DNA from: Coprinellus micaceus
Lineage: Eukaryota > Basidiomycota > Agaricomycetes > Agaricales > Psathyrellaceae
Assembly: GCA_951394405.1 (NCBI GenBank)
Contig: OX596338.1
Span: 372,001-436,000 of the forward strand
Length of the DNA: 64,000 nucleotides
Direction of reading: 5' to 3'
In this document: piece after piece, positions 48,028-59,651 of the stretch
Layout of the letters: every line of letters starts with the position of its first letter
Position numbering within the stretch: position 1 is the first letter of the stretch
The notes under the pieces: model-generated
Told to the model about the DNA's origin: nothing
The model's input: the letters and a program-made list of their open reading frames with translations, nothing else
Databases searched by the model: none
Position numbers and translations under genes: made by a program

Positions 48028-48514
48028 GAAAGGGTCCTTCCATGGGCATCGAATGTGGTTTCTAGATTTTTGGACTGGAGGTTGTCGAAACACTGACACT
48101 TTGCAGTTTGAACTGGTTTAAAACTCTTAAAATTATGTTCATAGTAAGGTCGTGAATGAACGGGCCTATCGCGCCTCGCGCTGACAGAGCCATTCACAAT
48201 AAGCGCCCACGATGCGTACAGGGTTGACAACGCCAGGAGCTAGAAGCATTGGATTTTGGATTAGTCGCTCAGCTCAGCGCAGCGTAGATGAAGTGTTTTT
48301 TCTACCGCACCTTAAATCTCTCTGTATCGCTTTTCTTACTGACCACCCGTTGCTTTCAAGTAGTAAAAGTCGAAACTTTAATTAAGCGCCCGTCCTGTGT
48401 GAGCAAGGCGTGGAGCATCCAAACAGCGGCTTACTAGTCTCTATGCCTCCTCATCCATGACATGCACACCCGCGGTGTGGATCTACTCGTATGCGCCGAT
48501 CTGTGTCTGACATT
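48028..48514. other. Convergent 3' spacer
   Basis: 487 bp between the 3' ends of the transporter (plus) and the F-box-like gene (minus). It holds two copies of the repeated motif, ATAAGCGCCCA at 48199-48209 and TTAAGCGCCCG at 48382-48392. Confidence 0.5.
48382..48392 (+). repeat. TTAAGCGCCCG motif copy
   Basis: Perfect copy of the repeated 11-mer in a spacer between two convergent genes, so not in a promoter of either. Confidence 0.5.
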
Positions 48515-50351
48515 CTAGATACTATTGGTATGATACCACCAAGCCCCCGGAGGAGCCTCGATCCCTTGTTTCTGCATTGCCTCTTTCCAGCGCTGAACCC
48601 GAGCCTTTATCTCGGGCTGCTCTAGCGCCCTCTCCTGGCACACCCTATCCTCGCACTTGTGCATATAGTTCTCCTGATCAAGAAGTTTACCATCGCCACC
48701 TCTCGGTGCACTCTGAATCTTGGACACCTCCGACCAGGCCCACTCACATGGGCTGGGCGTGCAGCATCGTATTTGCACGTTATGGAAGCCTCGTGGACTG
48801 TACTTTCCAAGCCCGACGAACTTCAACTTAGGGTAGCTGAAGCCAAGGAGGGTGGCGAGGTAGTGCTGCTTGGCCTGGGGGAGCTTCAATGTACTGAGGC
48901 CTGGGGATTGGCGCAGCTCGAGGGATTGCAGATGTGGCGGCAGTGTCAGTTGACCGTTGCATATTTCCATGATCAAGCCCTGTGTGTAGGCCCGTCATTC
49001 GGTATTGTACTCAATGGGGTCTGTTCGGGAGAGGCCTTACCTGGTAGTCCAACGAATCCGGGCATGCAAGGGTAGTGTGATTGGTTAAAGTGATAGCAGC
49101 GATCTCGTGGAGAAGGGCCTCGCTATCCTGCTCCAGCTCAAAATTATCGTTGATTTCGTCTCCTTCATGCTCTAAGTCGAGGAGCTGGCGGTCCATCACG
49201 GTTAGGGTTAATATTTCGAGGCACCGCATCGAACTTGCAAAGGCCCGAAACAACGTCTGCGCTACGACCAAAGGGATTGGGGCACCGACGTTCAAATATT
49301 TGAGCCTCGCGGTTGCTTCCTGGCCTCCGAGGACGCCAGTAAAGTGGCGTTCAAAGTATTCGTCAGCCGGATGGTAGGGGTGAAACGCGTTGTGTTGGGG
49401 GAAGGTGAAAAATGTGCGGTCGGTCAGAAGAATCGTGACGAGGTGACTGGCGGCTGCAAAGAATCCCATGAACTGAGCAGGCCCGGCGTATTTATCGAGC
49501 TTGGGAAGCGTGAAAGGAGGGAGTGGTTCAGGGTAGGCAAGGTCTTGGACGTGTTCGTCCAGGATCGTCACCGTTCGCAGGTTATGGAACAAAGGTAGGG
49601 CGATTGCAATGGCAGTGAAGATCTCGGGGTGGCGCACCCTTGCCCTGAGCTCCTTTAATGCAGGCAGAGGTCCTCCATCGGCAAGGTCCCGAAGCACTTG
49701 GGGAATCCAGTGCCCAGGGCCGATACTCAGAACCTCCAACTTGTTGTTCTGAAGAAATCGAATAGGGGAGTTGAGACTCGGTGGGGGCGCCGGTTGGTTG
49801 GACCCAGCCAAAAGCACCTCCCTGAGCGGTAGCGCGATATTGATCGGGCCATCGAGGTCGCACACGATGGAGACATTCTCGAGTTTCGATAGCTTCGGGA
49901 GGAGACACTCAAAGAGGTGGGGATCGATGGGAAGGTTTCCAAGAGATAGTTGGCGAAGGTTCTTGAAGTTGACAAGGGAGTTGAAGTAAAATCCGTAAGT
50001 TTCTTTAGGCTCCGTCTTCATGGGATCCTCAGGGCCAAGAAGGGTCAGCTCTCGGACAGAGTTAGCAAGGCGGCTCGAAACAAGCGAGTGGAAATTGTTG
50101 CATGTTTCGGTTTCAGCAACTGTCGGTTGAGGGGTGTAAACGAGGCTCCTGAATATCATTGGCTGGGCAATGTCGCGCAGCAGGGACGAGGTCAATGATA
50201 AAGCATGCAGATCCTCCTTGACTTTTATGGCGTCTGATCCTTCTGCAACGAACTCGCAGCAGCGGGTCCACTGTTCCACAGGTAGGGCATCCGTTCCGTT
50301 CAAAAGCCCCGTGGGCGCTTCGCTGGTTCTCTGAACATCGTGCGTCGACAC
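48515..50351 (-). CDS. F-box-like/LRR-like protein
   Basis: Two exons (49041-50351 and 48515-48979) encode 591 aa. The N-terminus has a degenerate F-box (ALPVEQWTRCCEFVAEGSD, then LHALSLTSSLLRDIAQPMIF) of the type where the first helix is followed by RSLVYTP. The remainder is LRR-like (NLRQLSLGNLPID, KLENVSIVCDLDG, NLRTVTILDEHVQD, PPHLQSLELRQSPGLSTLKL). The 61-nt intron (GTAAGG..ACACAG) joins SLDYQ to GLIMEI; without it a short tail ends at 49011. The C-terminal region has a Cys cluster (VQIRCCTPSPCEW) and ends WWYHTNSI. Function as a ubiquitin-ligase adaptor is inferred from the F-box. It is not closely similar to the tandem pair at 23-27 kb. Confidence 0.8.
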
Positions 50352-52259
50352 TAGAAGTTGGTCAGCGGAAATGTAGAACGCAAAGTAAACACACTCACTG
50401 GTAAATGGGTGGTTGGTAGTTAGGAAGGAGGAAGTGGGAGAAACTGGCGTGGCGGTTGGGCCTTATAAACTGAGCGCCAATAATATTCGAGGTTAATTTG
50501 GCCTATACCTGACGGCTTCTCGTGTAACACACGTCAAGTAGGGGGATCGGGCAGCGAAAGCCTTCAAGTTCCTTGCTCTGCTTCTGCGTCTACTACCAGG
50601 GGGATAATACCGTGACGGTGCACCGAGCAACGCTAAATACGCCGTTCTAGAGAGTGTTGGTAGAGGTATATAGGTGGGACCCCGTGGAAAAGATTGAGGG
50701 AGAACGATAAGAAGGGCCCGTGAGGTTCAGTGGCAAGCAACCTTCAAGTCCGGAGTTTAAACACAATTTGGACTCCGCTTCAATACATCGGGAAAGGCCG
50801 AGTCCAGTTGAATTTAGCGCCCGGTGCAACTCTCGACCAAACCACCCGCACCGTTTTTCTCTCTAACGACGAGCCCCAGCGGCCGGCTTGAATGCTTTCG
50901 GCTAAACCCACGTCGAAGATATATTCCAGAAAGACGGTCGGTATCACCAACAAGGTACCCGCGAATATGACTATAATCCAGATGCCGCCAGTTGGAGGGA
51001 GGAGCCTACACCGGAGGGACGAATCTCTGACCAAAGTCCCGACACCCAACCAGACTCAGAATCCAAGCCACTCCCGCGGGATGGTCGAGTGCATTCCGAC
51101 GGTTTTAATCGTGGATTTGGTGCCGCACTAGTGCACGGAACTGACCTTCGCCTGGCGTATGTATCTGCGACTCGGCTAGAGTTGGCATTCGGTGTACTAC
51201 TGCGACCAATATTCTTCCAAGCATTTGGTTGGGGCCGCCTGTTGAAGACCGTCCGTTTACCTATGGCTGATGCTGAAGACGGTCGGCCTGAGCCCCCAAG
51301 CTTCAAGTCTGGGGGCCCATGGAGTAAGTGTGGGGACCTACGCATTGGTCACCTTCTGGCTGGCCGTGTATCATAGTCTTACGGGTCCCGTTAGTAACGG
51401 ACCACCAGCGTAGGTTTATTCACCTTTGAGCGCATTTAACACTAATTGAGTAGTGCGCCCACTCGATTTCACCGGTGTCCCCGACCAGGAAACGTTATCC
51501 TCGCCCTGTTGGCCAAACCGGGTTGTCCAGCCTTTCGAGCAACTTTCGAGCGGAGATTGGGGGTCTAGTTCACGTTCGACATCCACCGTGACAGATGCGA
51601 GCCTTCTTGAGCTCGCCCACCTTCGTAGAAGCGTACACCCCAGCTATTCGAGGACGCTACCACCACCAACCCCTCAACGGCAAACAATTTCCAAAGGTTG
51701 CGAGCTAGGCGGCGGCACATCTACGATAGCCTGCTCTCAGATTTTCCGCAGTATAAAGGATTGAGCGAAGCGTGGTCAGAGGGCCATCCTATACCCGCCG
51801 ACTGTTTGATAAATTCGAGAAGTGCCAGAACATCGGAGAAAACGCGAGCCTCATTAGATTAATGGGTGTCCGCTCCGAGCTCGCCAGCCCCCCGTGATGG
51901 TCTCCAGGAACTCCAGGTGCGCCGAAACGTCCTATTTCTAAGCGTCGGAGGTGCTTACTACAGCATAGGAGTCACCAGTTGCTGACTTCATCAGTGCAGC
52001 CCAGTACGACGCCTACGGGGTCTGAAATTGGTACGAATACCACGGGTAGTCATCGACAAGAATGATGATCTCTCAAGTGGAGATTGCAGCACTTCCCTCT
52101 GCGGAGAAAGTGTATGGCCACACTGACAACCTGGGACCATCCGCCAGGCGGTTTGCATTCGAAGCACAGCGAAGTGATAAGTCGGAGTCGCTGCGCTCTT
52201 AAAGCTCCTGGACTCTCCTAACGAGTGGTTTTGGTTGGTTTCCCTCCTTTCACCTCATT
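50352..52259. other. Intergenic between divergent genes
   Basis: 1.9 kb between the F-box-like gene (minus) and the membrane-protein gene (plus). Frames of 90-124 codons occur in several registers with no motif. AAAGCTCC-type and pyrimidine-rich sequence just before 52260 probably belongs to the leader of the next gene. No gene was supported. Confidence 0.45.
50463..50469 (-). promoter_or_regulatory. TATA-like box upstream of the F-box-like gene
   Basis: TTATAAA lies 112 bp upstream of the start codon at 50351, in a spacing suitable for a core promoter element. Confidence 0.35.
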
Positions 52260-53753
52260 ATGGCTGGGCCTCAAGGACGGCTAGTCCTCCTAATTTCGCT
52301 CCTTTGCACACTGGTTTCTTTCGTCCTTGGTAAGCGCGCTACAGGGAACATTGACGATGGAGAGACAGACTTGAGGCCGGGATACGGGATCGCGTTCCTC
52401 CCTGCCAAGAATGGACATTGGAATGACGGAACAGCATGCACCGTCTCGAGCCCTTTCTGTCTTGCAGCAGAGACTTCGAGAGCCTTTGGGCAGACATGGA
52501 CGTCGACAGCACTGTTCAAGACATCGGTTGCACGCAGCGTCGTTATCGACTTCTTCGGTAAGCAACTCTCCAGTTTATGAACCAGGAGAGTGGCGTACTG
52601 ATTTTGGTGAATATGAATGGCTTCCAGGAGACGGGATATCGGTCTTCTTCACGTTAGTTGAGACGGGCCCACAAAACGTATCAACCCTGTGCAACTTCGC
52701 CCTCGACGACGGGGCAGTTGAACAGTACAGGCACACTCCCAATGAAGGCGACCCACTCAGCTTCACTTATCAGGCTAACACATTCAAACGAACTGGTCTC
52801 AAGCACGGAGCTCACAAGCTGGTCATATCCGTACCTTCGTCTGCCCAAGACGGTAACTATCTGAACTTCGATTATGCAGAGTACAGGTGAGTCCCAATGA
52901 GTCGCCTCGTATCCCGTCATATTCTGAGGCACGATGCAGCTACGACGACGAGCTGGCCCCTCAAGTGTCTACCGCAGCGCTTGCACCAAACCCTACGACG
53001 ACTGTGTACGTTTACCCCAGCGAAACGAGCAGCTCGTCCCAGGGTTCCGCGAGTTCAGCGACCAAACTCCCAAATGAAGGCGTCTTCAAAGCTGCCATTA
53101 TTGGAGGAAGCGTTAGCGGCACAGTCGCCGTCATCGCCGTCGTCCTATTCCTCATCTACCGAGCAAGGAAGCGGAAACGGAATGGAGGAGAGGACCGACT
53201 GACGTTTGGAGTGCCTTCGACATACGCCGGCTCGACTCGGAAGCTCAGTCTACCGTTCTGGCCTCACAAGCCAGCCTACGGCGACACCGCCAGCAACCTG
53301 CAGAACCTCACGACGCCCCCACAAAGGCGGCAATCAGGCTCGTCGTACACCAACAGCCCATACCGGGAGAAGTACGATGACGACTACCTCACGTCCCCTG
53401 CGCCGACCACTAGTCCACTTCAAGGTCAGGAAGTCACCGTTAGCGGCCGAGATAGAGCTAGCATCCTCTCGCCGACAAAGGCGTTGATGGAGTCGTTCTA
53501 CCCTGGCCATCGGAGCGGGCGGGATAGCACGACGACGGGGAAACTCAGCCGGCTGGAAGACAGCATGTCCCCGGCGTCTACCTTCCCTCGTCAACTCTCG
53601 CGGTTCTCAGATATACGAGGCCGCCGAGATGTCGATACCATCCCCGGTACGATTGGGAGTAGCAACCACGTACTTCCACTGCAGACACCACCCTCTGGGC
53701 GGTTGCCGATGCAGAACCCACCTCCAAGCGCAGCGCGCCAGAACTACATCTGA
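52260..53753 (+). CDS. Single-pass membrane protein with secreted-type N-terminal domain
   Basis: Three exons (52260-52557, 52628-52886, 52940-53753) encode 456 aa. Residues 1-24 are a signal peptide (RLVLLISLLCTLVSFVLG). The ectodomain, to about residue 190, has the pattern of a jelly-roll found in many Agaricomycete surface proteins: RSVVIDFFGGDGISVFFTL, then CNFALDDGAVEQYRHTP, then LKHGAHKLVISVPSS and NYLNFDYAEY. A Ser/Thr-rich stalk follows, then one transmembrane helix (IIGGSVSGTVAVIAVVLFLI) and a stop-transfer RARKRKR. The cytoplasmic tail is about 190 residues, disordered and rich in Ser/Pro/Arg. Intron 1 is 70 nt; a 16-nt alternative would retain a segment that breaks the domain. A role in sensing or adhesion is plausible but unproven. 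Confidence 0.85.
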
Positions 53754-54751
53754 TACACCTTCGCCACCCTCGCTAATAGCAGGACTCCATCTTCCCAGTC
53801 ATGTTCACTTCGCATTGTACTTCCATCCCATTCTCATGTCCCCGAGGACTCCGCCTTCGTCTTCGACCACCATGGACAATTTATGCTTCCATTTGTCTAT
53901 CGTCCAGTCATCGTGTTTCAGCCCCCATGCTCGGGGAGGAGGGAGGGCGGCCGTAACGCCCATTCGCCGTGGTCCACTCTCTCGGAATAAATTGGCCCAA
54001 ATAAAATCCCGCGTTTTTATCGCCCTCCCCTACTCTAACTACGCATTTGTAATTCAAATTGGATGTTGCTCTCTCCTCGCCAGCAGATTAGATGCCCTTC
54101 GAAAATTGTAGACCCCGAGTCGGCCCTTGTGGGTGTTCTCTCCCAGTCAGTCTCCCTAGACTGCCATTGCTATCCACCTTTAGAATGATGGTATCCAACT
54201 GCCTGTTCTTCTCCACAGAAACTCAAATAGATGTCGAGGGCAGAAGCCCAAGTCGGGAGGCAGATGTGCTCACACTTACGCTATGATGTTCAGGATGAAC
54301 AAACTTCGGATGACATTCTGGGCAATCAGGGCTATACAGAAGTTGTTGAGAGCGATGTTCATCCGAGAACCAACGTCGATGGCATGCAGCTTCGAAAGTG
54401 AGATGGCCGGCAAAATCATAGGTATCGACAAGGTCGTACCAGAGGCTACGTTGAGGTGGTGAGGTGAGATACACGCCCAATCAACGAGATCGAGTAGCGA
54501 AAGGGTTGCATCATGTGTGCCTTTTGGTAGATAGAGTATTGATAGAGTACATTTTGGTAGTGTTTCTACGAGTAACGATAATAAATACATGGAAAAGGGC
54601 GCGAAAACATGCAGGTGTTGTCACAGTAACCTATGATATCGATAGTCCAGCGCAATCAAAGCAAGTAACACACAAACCCAAAAAAGACACACCGAAGCCC
54701 CAAGCGATGATAAGATAAGAATATATGTAGCGATCGTGTATCAAGAAGTCT
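53754..54751. other. Convergent 3' spacer
   Basis: About 1 kb between the membrane-protein gene (plus) and the DHA1-type transporter (minus). It is AT-richer towards 54550-54740, as expected for 3' ends. No gene was supported. Confidence 0.45.
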
Positions 54752-56615
54752 TCAGTTTTTGGCATCCTCCTCTTCGTGATCTTCACCATCATCCCCACGC
54801 AGCTTGAGCGGAAGTTGCTGGGACAAGACGAAGGCTCCGACAGACAGGGTAGCGAGGACAGCATAGACGCCGTACCCCCCAAGGATATTGTACTCGATGG
54901 AGAGGGAGTAGAGAGATGTCGAGAGGGCGGGGCCAATAGCACGAGCCACGGAGACGGTTGTCTGAGACAACCCGTTCGTAGCGCCCAACGAGCGCTTGTT
55001 TGGCGCTGATGCGGTGACGAACATGAAGATGCAGCCTAGAGGAAACATGAGTTAGGTTTACGCCATTTCGAGAGCTAGGAAAGCACCACACACCGTACGC
55101 AGTGTCCATGAGGAACAGCAAGCTCAGCATAACCGCAAGAAGAATCCACACAGCCCAGTTAACTCCCCAACTCTTCGCGACCAAGCTCATCAACGGGAAA
55201 GTCAAAAACACAGGAACGAAAGTCGCCACCGAGAGAATGAAGGTCTTGCGGACACCAAGGCCCCTGACCAAGCGCGAGAAGAATGCGATTTGGAACAGAC
55301 CCGAGCCCGCCCCATACAGGCTCATGATATACCCAATGGTGACAGGATCCAGCTCCAGTCCGCCCATCGGTACGGGCATATGGAAGAACAGGGGGAGGAG
55401 GGCGTTGACAGAAATGTTGAGGAAGGCGAGGGTAACGTAGTTGCAGATGGAGATGACGACGGGGAAGGTGAGGACGGAGCGAAGAGGGAGGGGCCCGTCG
55501 TCGCATTCATCGGTTGGGGTGGTCGAAGTCAGGGTCGATTGGCTGGATTCGGATGCATCTGATACGACACGCTTCCTCGTATATTTAGCTTTCTTCGGGA
55601 TACTCTGCAAGGCACAATAAGGAACGCATGAGGACTGAATACGAAGCGAGAGTAGAGCGAGGGAAACTACGGACCTCCTTGAACCAAATCAGGGTGATCA
55701 CGAAGGTAACAGCAGTGACCCCGGCCGTTGCAATGCAAGGCAGGAAATAGGGGTAGTCCTTCCAGAACTGACCCGCAAAAACCGTATCAGGGAAACGGTC
55801 AGCAGGTCGAGCAAGTGACCCTCCAAGAAGCGGCCTAGGATCGTCGCGTCAGAAAAGCTTTCATGAAGACTAGCGTAGGTGGTGCTACGCACCCAAAGCT
55901 TGCTCCGGCTGCCCATACCACCGGGAGAAGCGCGAAAGCTTCAGCACGGTTTGAGGAATCCGTAAGCTCGCCCATAGCGCTTTTCATTACGCCGATATTG
56001 CCGTTCAGCAAGCCGCACAAGCATCGACTGTGGGGAAGAATTAGATTGGGTACGAGACAAGATTTCAAAACTAATGCACGAACCTGATCACAAGGGCACC
56101 AAAGGTTGTCGAAAGGCCGAAGAACAGAATGGATAATATCGTGCCAACGAGACCGACCAGTAGAATTGGCTTTCGTCCAAGCCGGTCAGAAGCCCGGCTC
56201 CATTGGAGGACGGTCATGGCTTCTGTGGCGAAGAATAGTGATTCCTAAAGGAACGGTCAGATGGGGAAGAAGAATCCATGCAGAACCCGTGGCACGCACG
56301 ATCAGCCCAGCGTAATATCCAACTTTCTTTTCATCTCCCTTCACAATATCGAGCGTGCTGACGAGCTAAACGTAATATGAAAGAACGTGTCAACGCGTGC
56401 CCACCACGAACAAAAAGGGCTTAACGTACTTCGTTAATGTATGGGTAGATCGACATGCTACATAGCGGTTCGCAGAGCTGCAATAGGAGCACAATGCCGA
56501 TCTGAAGGTAAGGGAGCGGCGTTGGCGCCTTCTGTTGCTTTCGTTGGAGGAGGGGAGTCTCCTCGTCCACCGCCTCAATGAGCAAGGGGTTTTCGCCAAC
56601 TTGGATGGTGGTCAT
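54752..56615 (-). CDS. MFS transporter, DHA1 / ZIFL-like drug:H+ antiporter type
   Basis: Twelve-helix proton antiporter family member in seven exons on the minus strand, from MTTIQVGENPLL at 56615 to EDHEEEDAKN and stop at 54752. Helix 1 is LPYLQIGIVLLLQLCEPLCS, followed by YPYINE. Exon 3 carries motif A, SDRLGRKPILLVG, and exon 4 RCLCGLLNGNIGVMKS. The segment FLPCIATAGVTAVTFVITLI ends the N-half. The central loop is charged (KKAKYTRKRVVSDASESSQ). The C-half has GYIMSLYGAGSGLFQIAFF and the family-typical NGLSQTTVSVARAIGPALS. This pattern matches fungal DHA1 proteins related to plant zinc-induced-facilitator-like transporters. Likely substrates are drugs, organic acids or metal chelates; the membrane and substrate are not shown by sequence. 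The acidic C-terminus is intact. Confidence 0.9.
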
Positions 56616-57834
56616 GATGGTCGTAGAATGCGTGGAGTCGTGAGGATTTTAGGGGAATGAGAAGAGCGAGAGCGAGTATCTCAGACGTCGAAGATGGGGG
56701 CGATTGAAGAAGGTGAGTCAGAGATAGACAAGAACAATTAAACGGAAGTCTTCTGGGGGATGCAAGAGGGCGGGGAAGGCAGGGCCTCTCCTAACCAGGG
56801 GTCTGGAGGAGGGAAAGGAAAGAGGACGCTCGCTTGCTGAACGGAACACCTCGCCAGTCATTTAAATATTGCGCGAAACCCCACCGTCCAATCAAGCCGC
56901 TTGTTCGCCCGAAGATCCTTCCATCTTGATTCCCCGCACCGCGCCCCCTATCGCAGAAAAACCTCTGATCAGGACAACCCAAACCGAAGTCCAGCGCCCT
57001 ATACGGGGAGAACATTTCGATCGTCAGCAAGCTGTACTACTTATGCGAGCAGGGGAAGATAGGGATAGGGTAAAAATACACACCCAGGGCCGAAAACCGA
57101 GATAGAAGGGATAATCGCGCAAGGGGGAAGCGCGATTAGTTTTTGGGCGCTTCTGCGCGCTTGCAGTTGCTCGTTTTTGATGGGGGAGATCCGACCGACC
57201 CCCCTCCCCCCGGGGTCGAAGCGTCGGGGGTTAAGTGCGACGCATCTCGCTTTATTGTATCGAACGTTGCTGCCACATAAATCGAAGCAAAGGAGGCACA
57301 ATCGAACGTATGGGATGCAGGGCAAGAACTCAGAGCTCAGAGTCCTACGGTGACCGTCCAGAACTTGAGCCGGGCTGGATCCCGGGAGCGGACCTAGGAG
57401 CAGCGTGAGCTATTAAATCCGACATAAGTACCCCGCTCGTTCCATCCAATAGAGTAATCCACTCACCTTGCATCATCCTCACCCAGTCCATTCCTCAACG
57501 CCCAAATCGCGCTGTCACCTGTTCGCACTTAATAAATCGCGAATATCGAGCCCCTAAGTGGATAGACCAAGGGGCGCGAACTGGACGCGATACCAAGCCC
57601 TAACCGAACCCGCCATGCTGCGCGGACACCGATATCGCTCTTTATCCATACCCCGCCTCCGAGTCGAGTTATCAGCTCCAAATGTTTAACCACGCCGAGT
57701 CAGATCTTAGCGAGCAGCCAAGAGATTTGGAGAGGCCTGCCACTGGATGGCACATGGGTGGTGGAAGGATCAAGTTGGGATCAAGACCTGGAAAAAAGTG
57801 AGAAATGCAAGTCGGGAGTCGGGCACCCGATGGG

Positions 57835-57859
57835 TGGTGGTGGTGGTGGTGGTGGTGGT
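57835..57859. repeat. (TGG)8 microsatellite
   Basis: Eight perfect TGG units plus one T, in non-coding DNA. Confidence 0.9.
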
Positions 57860-58873
57860 CGGGATCTGGGTCGGCATGATTGAACACCGGCGCCGAGAAT
57901 CGGCGGTCAACGGCACACACGGCCGTCAACCCGACGCGGCGCACCTACCATATTTAGAAGAATGCATGCCATCACAGCTTCTGGGCGCCTAAATCCCGAG
58001 GCACGGCCTGGACCGTCGGATCCACCGCGATTAGCTCTCTCATGTCACCTTTGCACTTCGTTCAGCAGATGAGAGCTTAACTCATATGAGAAAGGATAGA
58101 CAAGGTATCTCTCGCTTGTGAACCGATGGGTCCAAGGCCGTTTACCTGATTTTCGGCGGAAACTGAACCGTGGATGATCCTTCGTTTCGAATCTAGAGCA
58201 ACGTGAATCAAGCTTTGAATTAACGAGCGCGTCGTCAATACGATGGGCAACCCGAAGCCCCGAGCCGCCCTCTAGCTCTATCCTCTTTCAAACAGCCATG
58301 TATCCTCTCCTTCATTTCCCTCTACAGACATGGGCTGCCAGAGTTTCGCATTGTAATGATAAGCATAGCCTCGCTTGGAGCAGAGCTCCCTAACACTCTT
58401 AGCTTGGAGCGGGGTAAACCCCTTCGATGGGCTATGCGAGTCGAGAGACGGTGCCCGGGAGACACGAACTGCCATGTAGTCAAACACCTTGATCTTTTCG
58501 AAGCTACATTGCGCTTTGATATCACAGTTGTCAGCGCCACCCGTGGGCTATGAGAAGTTCGAAGCACTCTTCTCCTCACCAAAGCCCGTATAAGTCCAAC
58601 GGGCCCCAAAGTCAATGTCATATCATTTACCGAAAAGGTGGCTTGGATACCTATGAAAGTTGAATCATTGATGCCTATTCAATTGGGCGGTCTTCGCGCG
58701 CATTGGCATGCCAAACGTTGAGATTCGAAGGCGACAGCCAAAGATTCATATCAGGGCTCGACATAGCTTCTAGATGTTTTGTGTCACCTGCAAAGACTAC
58801 TCGGTTTAGACCAAGTACTCTGAGCCGTGATCGCAGATTCCCAGTCCCAGATCAACCAACCCAGAGAAACATG

Positions 58874-58880
58874 TATAAAA
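58874..58880 (+). promoter_or_regulatory. TATA box of the secreted-protein gene
   Basis: TATAAAA, 144 bp upstream of the start codon at 59024. A good TATA box is rare elsewhere in this window and suggests strong or regulated expression. The leader between them is C/A-rich and ends CACCACAATG, a favourable start context. Confidence 0.65.
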
Positions 58881-59023
58881 AGGCTGGAGAAGCAGACAGA
58901 ATCCTCAGAACGTTTGATACGTCCCTCATCCACACCTCTTCTACAGCTCATCGCCGGTCGATCAGCCACACACCAACTTCTGCAACTTACCACTAACTCT
59001 ATAACCAACCACCTTACACCACA

Positions 59024-59651
59024 ATGAAGTTCACCGCCACCCTCGCTGTTGCATCCCTCCTTTCTGCCGTCTTCGTTTCCGCCGCCCCGATCACTTCCGA
59101 GTTCCAGTCCGAGGTCGACGCCCGAGAGTTCTCTGTGAGTTATATTTCCTTCCATGTTGGGTACGACATTGACCGACTGCGGCTATAGAACGAGGACATC
59201 CTTGTCGAGCGTGCCACCTTGGGACGAGCGATCAGGAAAGCCGCCAAAGACACCGCGGACATCGCCGCGCAGAAGATCTACGACGTTGGAACCTCAGGCG
59301 GCTCTCGCCCTGGTGGTCCCGGCCCCTTCAGCGCGTACGTACCGCCTTATACCTTTCACACTGACAATCAGGTTACTCACCGAGAGCATTCACAACAGCC
59401 TCAAAAAGCCATCAGGAGCGAGGCCGAGACCAGGAGGTGTCCGCCCCATCAAGGCCCCTGGTGGTGCTATCAAGGCCCCCAGCAAGCCCGGCGTCAACTG
59501 GAAGGGTGCTTGGGATGCAGGCAAGGGCAAGAAGCCCGCAAGCGGTGGTCGTAAGCCCAGGCCTGTTATTGGCCGTCCGCCGAAGAGCGTTCCTCGCCCT
59601 GGAGGACACGCCGGCAAGCCCGTCAGGATGCCCAAGAAGAGCCGCAAGTAA
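59024..59651 (+). CDS. Small secreted, cysteine-free, very basic protein
   Basis: Three exons (59024-59134, 59189-59334, 59372-59651) encode 178 aa. Residues 1-20 are a clear signal peptide (MKFTATLAVASLLSAVFVSA). Residues 21-45 are acidic (SEFQSEVDAREFSNED). Residues 46-70 could form an amphipathic helix (ATLGRAIRKAAKDTADIAAQ). From about residue 97 to the end the protein is Gly/Pro/Lys/Arg-rich, with about 24 Lys/Arg and a single Asp. It has no Cys and three imperfect GGxRP/RPGG-type motifs. No known domain was recognised. The acidic segment followed by a cationic part resembles a propeptide with a processed cationic product, but no KR-type Kex2 site separates them. Binding to nucleic acid or other polyanions, a cell-wall role, or an effector or antimicrobial role are all open. 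A TATA box lies upstream. Confidence 0.85.

Larger units (their letters stand above)
56616..59023. other. Intergenic, 2.4 kb
   Basis: This stretch holds the promoter of the DHA1-type gene (minus) and, at the far end, that of the secreted-protein gene (plus). It contains a (TGG)8 microsatellite at 57835-57859. No other gene was supported. Confidence 0.45.

Noticed and set aside
50780..51764. Cluster of 80-125-codon frames on both strands
   Set aside because: They contradict one another in strand and frame and carry no domain signal or consistent splice pattern.
52558..52573. A 16-nt intron (GTAAGC..CCAG) in the membrane-protein gene
   Set aside because: Far below a workable intron size. The 70-nt alternative with the same donor and the TTCCAG acceptor gives a continuous domain.
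57835..57859. TGG run as possible coding Gly/Trp/Val repeat
   Set aside because: Surrounding frames are short and unsupported; it is treated as a simple microsatellite.
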